Shown in pieces: positions 45,813-50,922 of a stretch of DNA of 50,922 nt. The first letter of the stretch is position 1. Every line of letters starts with the position of its first letter. The position numbers were made by a program, and so were the translations under genes. This DNA is from Noviherbaspirillum malthae (GTDB lineage Bacteria > Pseudomonadota > Gammaproteobacteria > Burkholderiales > Burkholderiaceae_D): contig NZ_JACYXF010000044.1 of the NCBI RefSeq assembly GCF_015352985.1, positions 1-50,922 of the forward strand, given 5' to 3'. The notes under the pieces were generated by a model. The model was not told the DNA's origin. It worked only from the letters and a program-made list of their open reading frames with translations, and made no database searches.

Positions 45813-46145
45813 TAGTCATCGCGCAAACGCCCGCGGTAACTCGCTCCACCTGGTCGTGTAGGAAGGCGTCTTGTTTTCAGCTTTCGCCGCCCACTGCCTT
45901 GTCGTTCCGGATACTGCCACACATAAAGTGTCACAGCCAAACCGCTTGTTCAAGCCGTCAAGCGTAGCCATCGGCGTATCTGAATACTTCCGCTGCTCTT
46001 CCAGCGGGTCAAACAGCGACGCCTACCCGTGACCAGCAGGAGCCCAATCCCGCAACATCGTCCCGGTCTTCTTGTACAAGTAGCCGCGGCGATACATAGC
46101 CCTGAGCCCAAATAAGGGTGCCTCGAAGAAGTCGCGGGGTTACTC
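45813..46145 (-). pseudogene. umuC (DNA polymerase V) C-terminal remnant
   Basis: Read leftward, the frame gives LRAMYRRGYLYKKTGTML, then SLFDPLEEQR and MATLDGLNKRFG, ending TPSYTTRWSELPRAFAR before TGA (45813-45815). These match the C-terminal third of UmuC-like Y-family polymerases (little finger and tail). The frame is broken by an in-frame TAG before SLFD and by a further stop near 46145; the catalytic palm is absent. It is therefore a dead fragment. SOS mutagenesis genes are often carried on mobile DNA in this group. Confidence 0.75.
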
Positions 46146-46522
46146 GGTGATTGGACGAAGCGATGACATTGCCCTTGGAGTACTTTGACCTTCAGTTCGA
46201 AACCAATCTGTCATCACAAAAAATCTGCAGCCCCTCCAGCTTATCCAAATACGCATTCGTTCAAGGGACGGTTTGTAGCAAAAAAGCGACCAATACCATA
46301 ATCGTGGTATTCGAACAATAACGACTATAAGTTAATATTGCACCACAGCAAATTGATTGCAAAAGACCAGCCAAAGCAAATGCGCCGCTGGTGGCTTCCC
46401 TTATCTTCCTATCGGGTCACCTTTGTGCCACAGCCATGGTATGGGAAAAGTCGGAAGCCGTAATACGCTAATTACTGACTTTGCTTCATATAACTCACTA
46501 TGGTATTGGCCCAGATAAGCGG
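46146..46522. other. Noncoding stretch, possibly decayed umuC upstream part
   Basis: No gene is supported. Near the umuC remnant the sequence may be older polymerase DNA. A 7-bp inverted repeat AATACCA-N6-TGGTATT lies at 46292-46311, with AT-rich DNA on its right that could hold a promoter for the next gene. Confidence 0.4.
46292..46311. repeat. Inverted repeat, candidate operator
   Basis: AATACCA (46292-46298) and TGGTATT (46305-46311) form a perfect 7-bp inverted repeat with a 6-bp centre. Its distance of about 210 bp to the next start is long for an operator, so the role is open. Confidence 0.35.
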
Positions 46523-46990
46523 ATGAAAATACATAGCATTCTTTCGATGTCCGTCGCACTGGTCATCTCGGCAATTGCCACGGCGAATGCAACCTTCGTC
46601 GATAGTCAATATCGCTTGTATAACGCGCGCCTAAGTAAGAGCGACTTCCCGTACGTCTTCGACGGCAGGCAAGTCAGGATGGTGAAAGTCCTGAATATCA
46701 AAGATGCCAATACGGAAGCGAACAAAGCGGCATGTGCGAAAGAATGGCGGACCCTCGCAGCTTACAGACAACTTTGCTTAGGCCTCTCGGACCACCGAAT
46801 TTTGGATGTCGAGGTAACGCAGTATCCGATACCTATCTCTATGCAGGTCCCTGTCGTCCGAATTGCGAAAGTCAACATTGGCCAACACGCCTTGGTAAGG
46901 ATGCCGGAAATTTCACCCACAGAAGCGGTCAAGTCCCTTCCCACGTTTCTCGGAATGCTCGCTGACCGTGAATTCAGGCGGTCCTTATGA
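46523..46990 (+). CDS. Secreted protein of unknown function
   Basis: This 155-residue protein starts with a signal peptide (MKIHSILSMSVALVISAIA), cleaved near ANA. The mature part has a pair of cysteines (AACAKEW and YRQLCLG), possibly a disulfide, and beta-strand-like segments toward the end. No family is recognised. ATG 46523 is chosen because the signal peptide begins there; the frame opens at 46481. It reads in the same direction as the next secreted protein gene (47101), 110 bp apart. Confidence 0.6.
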   Translation: MKIHSILSMSVALVISAIATANATFVDSQYRLYNARLSKSDFPYVFDGRQVRMVKVLNIKDANTEANKAACAKEWRTLAAYRQLCLGLSDHRILDVEVTQYPIPISMQVPVVRIAKVNIGQHALVRMPEISPTEAVKSLPTFLGMLADREFRRSL

Positions 46991-47100
46991 AATCTTCTTT
47001 GGGTCTTGGCTTGCAATAGCGATGTGAATTCAACCGCAGTCGTTCGGGACAAGGTACCGCACCACTGAAATCGAAAAATTATCCTTTCGGAGTACTTACC

Positions 47101-47352
47101 GTGAAAAACCAGCTTGTTGTAGGTCTAGCCTTCACCTGCTTTACAACCATGACTTTTGCAGAGTCAAAATACAAAGATAACGTCGATGCCTGTAACGGCG
47201 CGTTCTTGGCTGATGTAACTTCGGTCGAAAGCGATGCGGTGACTGTCAAATTCAACAGTGGACTGATGCGTACTTTATCCGCGCAGGAAAAGGACGCAAG
47301 AGAAACGCTCACGGTCGGCAGTCCGCTCTGCTTGCAGGACGATGCCGATTGA
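47101..47352 (+). CDS. Small secreted protein of unknown function
   Basis: This 83-residue protein begins at GTG 47101 with CGGAG 7-8 nt upstream. It has a signal peptide (MKNQLVVGLAFTCFTTMTFA) cleaved near AES. The mature 62 residues contain two cysteines (VDACNGAF and PLCLQ) and a beta-rich centre. No known family is recognised. Together with the protein at 46523 it forms a pair of small periplasmic or secreted candidates carried on the island. Confidence 0.55.
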   Translation: MKNQLVVGLAFTCFTTMTFAESKYKDNVDACNGAFLADVTSVESDAVTVKFNSGLMRTLSAQEKDARETLTVGSPLCLQDDAD

Positions 47353-47366
47353 TTTAGATGCTAACT

Positions 47367-48011
47367 TCAGCGCTGCATAGCGCCCGAAAGTAAAACTTCG
47401 ACGCCTTGGGCGGTTGGCACACGCTTAAGAATTGCGCGGGCAACGTCGGTTGCTGCAATCGGCCGATAGTTCACTGGAATAAACGGCCTTAGCAAGCTGC
47501 CAGCAACCATGCCCAGTTTCTCCCCCGCTCGCGGTGGTTGGCCCAGGGCCTCCCTCTTGCCAGTCAAGAGCGAGGGCCGAGCTATCACCAGGGCGTCAAA
47601 GCGAAGAAGCTTCAACGCTTCCTCGAGCTCTTCCTTTACGCGGTTGTAGAAGATGCTTGAGTGCGTATTGGCACCCATGGCGCTCACCAATCCGACGCAC
47701 CTTGCCCCTGCTTCCCATGCGGCTTGGGCAACGGCCAGGTTGGCATCAAAGTCCACAGCCCGGAATGCCGCCTGGCTACCAGCCACCTTGATGGTGGTAC
47801 CAAGGGCCAGATAGGCCTCGTCGACCGCGGGGAGCCGTGGCAGCGCAGAGAAGCTCACTACATGCGTAGTAAGCTTTGGATGCTGAAGCTCTAATGGGCG
47901 TCTCACGAGTGCATGGACGGTTCCTATCGAGGCATCGGCCAACAGCCCGCTCAATATCTCCCTGCCTACAAGGCCGGTTGCTCCGGCCAGCACAACGCTT
48001 CGAGTTATCAT
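47367..48011 (-). CDS. YbjT/NmrA-like NAD(P)-binding protein
   Basis: This 214-residue protein has the Rossmann start VVLAGATGLVGREIL, the nucleotide-contact region HALVRRP and a Tyr-x-x-x-Lys in FYNRVKEELEEALK. This places it in the atypical short-chain reductase group of HTATIP2/YbjT-like proteins. The group includes redox sensors and oxidoreductases on isoprenoid or quinone compounds; the substrate here is unknown. It is divergent from a Crp/Fnr gene 407 bp away. A decayed copy of it lies at 45128-45310. Confidence 0.87.
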   Translation of the reverse strand: MITRSVVLAGATGLVGREILSGLLADASIGTVHALVRRPLELQHPKLTTHVVSFSALPRLPAVDEAYLALGTTIKVAGSQAAFRAVDFDANLAVAQAAWEAGARCVGLVSAMGANTHSSIFYNRVKEELEEALKLLRFDALVIARPSLLTGKREALGQPPRAGEKLGMVAGSLLRPFIPVNYRPIAATDVARAILKRVPTAQGVEVLLSGAMQR

Positions 48012-48418
48012 GAATATTCTCTGTCCGAACAGTATGCAAATCTTCGGTTTCGCTATAGCGCCCTTTATATGTTCGATAGATGACGCTCTCCATCTTATAT
48101 TGGCCTAGCGGAACGGACCAAACGCGGCGCTACCGCACAGCAGTCAGAATTGGTACCCCTGCTTAACCGGAAGACGACATATGAAAACCGTCTTCTTTAT
48201 CATTGAACATATTCGCCGCTTATCTGTCGTATCACGTATGTAGCAGTGCAGTGCACCATCGCTGACGATGTTGCTTGTTCCTTCCCAGTACCCAACGCAG
48301 ACATCTAACTCTGCTTTCCTTCCTGTTAAGACCTGCTCCTGGTTGAAATTCTCGCCGGCCTCTCCTTTGGCCTCCGCTTGTTTCTGATTGTCGTTGCCAT
48401 ACCATGCAAGGAAGCACC
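48012..48418. other. Divergent intergenic region with palindrome CGCTATAGCG
   Basis: No gene is supported in these 407 bp between the ybjT-like and Crp/Fnr genes. A perfect 10-bp palindrome lies at 48051-48060, 40 bp upstream of the ybjT-like start. It could be an operator in that gene's promoter. No FNR-type TTGAT-N4-ATCAA site is seen. Confidence 0.4.
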
Positions 48419-49144
48419 ATGTCCGTTACCCTCGCCGAGGCGCGCCTATGCGGCAACCATATGCTCGCTCGTCTCTCCGATGAGCAATTTGAACCGCTTT
48501 GCATCAAGCTCGACCGCGTTGAAACCCGCCTCAAACAAGTGCTGCATCAGCGCAATCATCCCATTTCTCATGTCTACTTTCCCTGCAATGCCACCCTCTC
48601 CAACATGGTGTATTTCGAAGACGGTTCCGCTGTAGAAGTTGGCACTGTTGGCAATGAGGGATTTAATGCCGTGGAGCTGCTTGCTCGGGCCTCGGCTGCC
48701 ACGGAAACCTCGGTGTGCCAGATAGAAGGCCATAGTCTGCGAATGACAGCGCAGGACTACCTGCAAGCTATTGATGGCAATACACCCCTACGCCATGTCA
48801 GCGAGTGTTATATGCAGGGCTACCTGGCACATGTGTCCCAAACAGCAGCATGCAATCGCAAGCATTCTCTGGAAGCCCGTCTTGCACGCTGGTTGCTAGC
48901 AACACATGACCGAGTGCAGGGACGTGACTTTGTTCTGACCCAGGAGTTTCTGGCCGACATGCTGGGCGTACATCGCCCCAGTGTCAGTATAGTGGCAGCG
49001 GTGTTCCAGAACGATGGTCTTATCCAGTACACACGCGGCCAGATGAAAATACTGGACCGCGGTAGGCTGGAAGCTATTTCCTGCGAATGCTATGCCTGTG
49101 TTCAAGCACAGTTCAAACGCGTACTAAACATTCCTTACGGCTAG
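48419..49144 (+). CDS. Crp/Fnr-family transcriptional regulator
   Basis: This 241-residue protein has a cyclic-nucleotide-binding-like beta-roll (residues 40-125, with VYFEDGSAVEVGTVGNEGFN) but not a full set of cAMP contacts, so the ligand is unclear. A winged HTH follows, with TQEFLADMLGVHRPSVS as the recognition region. Seven or more cysteines are scattered, with a CxCxxC group near the C-terminus (SCECYACVQ); they could be redox-active, but no N-terminal Fnr-type iron-sulfur motif is present. AAGGA lies 6 nt before ATG 48419. The regulator and the divergent ybjT-like gene probably form a control pair. A remnant of a second copy lies at 45335-45418. Confidence 0.88.
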   Translation: MSVTLAEARLCGNHMLARLSDEQFEPLCIKLDRVETRLKQVLHQRNHPISHVYFPCNATLSNMVYFEDGSAVEVGTVGNEGFNAVELLARASAATETSVCQIEGHSLRMTAQDYLQAIDGNTPLRHVSECYMQGYLAHVSQTAACNRKHSLEARLARWLLATHDRVQGRDFVLTQEFLADMLGVHRPSVSIVAAVFQNDGLIQYTRGQMKILDRGRLEAISCECYACVQAQFKRVLNIPYG

Positions 49145-49239
49145 AGATGCAAGCTGTTGCCAGCTGACTTGAGCAGCAGCGCACTCGACACTATGAACTT
49201 CCGATACAGTAAGGCCACTAACTGGTTTCGGCGAAGGGC

Positions 49240-49518
49240 TTGCCCGTGCCTCAATTTCTGTCACCCGTAGCACTCAGCCATCTGCAAGCATTCCGCTACT
49301 GGCTACGGAGTGAAGCGCCTGAATGGGATATTTCATTGCCCGAGGATGAGGTCATCGAAGAGGGAAAAGAGTACCCACCTTTCCATCTTTACCGACAAGG
49401 CGTTCTGGTCGGCATAGTTGAATCACTTCTCCAGGTGTTGGATATGATTGGCGACATTAGGCTCCTGAAAGAGTATGAGCACATGGTCACTACGGACCCA
49501 GACGGCGCTGTAGGATGA
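49240..49518 (+). CDS. Small unknown protein, right paralogue
   Basis: This protein of about 92 residues (from TTG 49240; GTG 49246 with GAAGGG upstream is more likely) is the sister of the one at 45536-45799. It shares RSEAPEWDISLP, EEGKEYPPFHLYRQG and VGIVES. No family is recognised. It sits just behind the Crp/Fnr gene on the same strand in both copies of the module, so the two may be co-expressed. No membrane or signal segment is visible. Confidence 0.6.
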   Translation: MPVPQFLSPVALSHLQAFRYWLRSEAPEWDISLPEDEVIEEGKEYPPFHLYRQGVLVGIVESLLQVLDMIGDIRLLKEYEHMVTTDPDGAVG

Positions 49519-49539
49519 GCACCTGCTTGCGACCAGCCA

Positions 49540-49660
49540 AAACACAGTTTTAACAAGGTTGCATGTTTTAGCCCTAAGCAGCCCAATGCTTTCTCCTTCT
49601 TGCTGATGGGGCTGAATCGTTCATTCGAGCCGTCAAGCTTAGTCACCAGTGATTTTGGGT
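49540..49660 (-). pseudogene. Possible second umuC remnant
   Basis: Read leftward, LVTKLDGSNERF (about 49605-49650) resembles MATLDGLNKRF of the umuC remnant at 45813-46145, and it lies at the same place relative to the small paralogous gene. The similarity covers only about 35 bp and then fades, so this is a weak call made on position as much as sequence. Confidence 0.35.
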
Positions 49661-49710
49661 GCGTTACCTTTGCCTTCGAAAGGTACGCTGGCAGCTAAAT
49701 GTTCATACCT

Positions 49711-50004
49711 TTATGTCACCTGGGAAGGCATCATTTCAAAAGCGGAACTTATGTCTTCTGGAGTAATGTGAATGGGAGAATCGGTCCCTGTCCTAATACA
49801 ACGAGATTGCGCCAAAGGGCGAACGAATGGCTCCAGTACAGTAAAAAGTTCTATTGGCTCTGCGTCTGAACCATCAATATTTTTTAGCCTTGAAAGCGTG
49901 TTAATTGCTTCTCGCGACATGAAGCAATCTCTTACCGATTCGCCGGCTTTGACTATGAAGGCTACGCCGTCTGAAGTAGGTCGTACTGCCTTAGTTCTAT
50001 CCAT
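49711..50004 (-). CDS. Small protein of unknown function, possibly DUF1488-like
   Basis: This 97-residue protein begins with a beta-type front (SDGVAFIVKAGESVRDCFMS) and continues REAINTLSRL and PFVRPLAQSR, ending in an ITPEDI motif. That order loosely resembles the DUF1488 family, but I cannot be sure. AGGAGA lies 6 nt before the ATG, supporting a real gene. It lies 53 bp behind the gene at 50058-50276 on the same strand, so they probably form a two-gene operon. Confidence 0.55.
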   Translation of the reverse strand: MDRTKAVRPTSDGVAFIVKAGESVRDCFMSREAINTLSRLKNIDGSDAEPIELFTVLEPFVRPLAQSRCIRTGTDSPIHITPEDISSAFEMMPSQVT

Positions 50005-50057
50005 GTCGTTCTCCTGTTGTTGGAGTGCGGCTGCATACTTTCTGGCCCTTCTAAGTT

Positions 50058-50276
50058 TTATGCCGTTTCAGAGAAACCCTTATCTTCAAGACCTACCTGT
50101 CGATAGGCTATTGCAGCAAACTGATTCCTACTTGATGACTGTAGTGCAGCTTCAATCACAATTCTCAAGAGGTCGCGGTTGACTTCTCTCTCATAATCAG
50201 TGCAGCGCCGTGGAAGCAATCCCGCCTCAGTAGCCTTTCGTAACGCTGCATCAATCATACTGTCCGTTATACGCAT
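50058..50276 (-). CDS. Small helical protein of unknown function
   Basis: This 72-residue protein is mostly helical (MRITDSMIDAALRKATEAGL; NRDLLRIVIEAALQSS) with no signal or membrane segment. No family is recognised. The ribosome binding site is weak, but the reading frame is clean and the next gene of the same strand starts 53 bp on. It could be a small DNA- or protein-binding partner, but nothing in the sequence shows this. Confidence 0.45.
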   Translation of the reverse strand: MRITDSMIDAALRKATEAGLLPRRCTDYEREVNRDLLRIVIEAALQSSSRNQFAAIAYRQVGLEDKGFSETA

Positions 50277-50334
50277 AGTGCTTACATTGGATTAGTGACG
50301 ATTCAATTAATACCGTGCTACAGCCAGACTTGTT

Positions 50335-50364
50335 AAAAAGCCCGCCTCCTTTACGGAAGCGGGC
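50335..50364 (-). terminator. Rho-independent terminator
   Basis: On the minus strand GCCCGC (50359-50364) pairs with GCGGGC (50340-50345), the stem can extend with one mismatch, and TTTTT (50335-50339) follows. It lies 68 bp after the stop of the 74-residue gene at 50432-50656 and before the gene starting at 50276. Confidence 0.75.
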
Positions 50365-50431
50365 AACCATGATTGCAGGGAGGAGTGCCCTATCTAATAA
50401 ATCATGGCATGGCTGGCAGTCGAACTAAAAT

Positions 50432-50656
50432 TCAGTACAAGCGGCTTGGGCAAGCAATACCCGAGCGTATGTAGCCTATATTTATCCAGTCGATTTCTTC
50501 GCCCGACGTCAAAGAAACAGTACCGAAGGGCTCTACAAATGCATCCTCATCTTTGATGTGCTCATATACCTTTTTCGCATCCTCGAAACTACGCGCATAC
50601 ATCGCGAACGGACCTATGAACCATGGATGCTCATTAGTCTTCCGTGACTCCGACAT
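50432..50656 (-). CDS. Small soluble protein of unknown function
   Basis: This 74-residue protein (MSESRKTNEHPWFIGPFAMY at the front, then ARSFEDAKKVYEHIKDEDAF) reads like a small alpha/beta fold. No family is recognised. TAAGGTG lies about 9 nt before the ATG, and a Rho-independent terminator follows the stop, so it is a complete monocistronic unit. The longer frame to 50740 has no ribosome binding site. Confidence 0.55.
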   Translation of the reverse strand: MSESRKTNEHPWFIGPFAMYARSFEDAKKVYEHIKDEDAFVEPFGTVSLTSGEEIDWINIGYIRSGIACPSRLY

Positions 50657-50805
50657 AATGTTGCACCTTAGATAACTAAAAGACAAATTATCCTCTTTAC
50701 CGATGCGGCATTCAGTCACATAGCAAACACATAAAAGCAAAAAAATGATATTTCACACACCTTAGCAATCTCGTGAATGCAGGGAGGAATTTTTCCTAGA
50801 GCCTG

Positions 50806-50922
50806 TTATGAACTAAAGAAGATGGACATGGTTTTGCTAAGCATGAGACAGACGAAGGCGACATAGTGAAGCCCCGCCAATGTCTGTGCCATGCGTTCAT
50901 AATCGCGTGCCAATCTTCGGAA
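50806..50922 (-). mobile_element. IS5-family transposase, C-terminal end (partial)
   Basis: Read leftward, the last 38 codons give FRRLARDYERMAQTLAGLHY followed by VAFVCLMLSKTMSIFFSS and TAA. The block RRLxxDYERxxxTLAGLHxVAFxCLML is the standard C-terminal helix pair of IS5/IS427-type DDE transposases. The DDE triad lies to the right, outside the window. The stop overlaps GAGCCTGTTATGAAC (50799-50813), which is probably the right inverted repeat. Insertion outer edge is near 50796. Confidence 0.9.

Noticed and set aside
45704..45940. 78-residue minus-strand frame
   Set aside because: It is a wrong-frame reading through the umuC remnant and the end of the small paralogue; the UmuC-like frame explains the DNA better.

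Overview
Organism. The window looks like the chromosome of a betaproteobacterium, most likely a Burkholderiales member near the Oxalobacteraceae. This rests on the 16S rRNA 5' end at the left edge, GC-rich coding DNA over positions 1 to about 37,880, and gene content (Old Yellow Enzyme with ArsR, Upp, YihY/BrkB, DTW protein, UraA, Tsr-type MCP, DUF2382 protein). Family assignment is inference from the text alone; no alignment was run.

Layout, 1-37,880 (backbone). The 16S gene reads leftward and is driven by a visible sigma70 promoter with a boxA antiterminator in the leader. Rightward follow UDP-galactopyranose mutase, two small unknown genes around a perfect palindrome, a tyrosine recombinase that has lost most catalytic residues, a membrane diguanylate cyclase, an NTF2-like protein, an arsR-OYE unit with a candidate operator, a lone receiver protein, a large AsmA-like DUF748 protein, a Tyr-Val-Pro repeat protein, YihY, a lytic transglycosylase lipoprotein, Upp, a Nudix/metallo-beta-lactamase fusion, several small unknown proteins with strong ribosome binding sites, a DTW-domain tRNA-modifying enzyme, an aminotransferase, a binding-protein/hybrid-kinase pair, a type-B carboxylesterase, a DUF2272 protein, UraA, a thioredoxin, a chemoreceptor with a C-terminal CheR-tether-like motif, a Nudix hydrolase and a DUF2382 stress protein.

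Layout, 37,880-50,922 (accessory). A LexA-box-controlled radical SAM gene of the PA0069 type breaks off after its first cluster cysteine. An AT-rich mobile element begins there. Its core is a four-gene operon: three tyrosine recombinases (A, B, C) joined by overlapping reading frames, then a small protein with an HTH-like front and coiled-coil back (D). Recombinases A and C have complete catalytic sets. B keeps both arginines and the tyrosine but carries glutamine at both histidine positions. The layout recalls Tn554 (tnpABC) and recombinase-trio elements (RIT, gamma-mobile-trio). Right of gene D lies a module found twice in direct order: ybjT-like gene, Crp/Fnr gene, small unknown gene, and a umuC tail. 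The left copy is decayed; the right copy keeps three intact genes. Small secreted and cytosolic unknown proteins follow, and the window ends in the 3' end of an IS5-family transposase gene.

How it fits together. The backbone is a housekeeping and stress/envelope region with short operons. The island is a recombinase-driven insertion next to an SOS promoter. Read-through from that promoter could couple recombinase expression to DNA damage, but this is inference.
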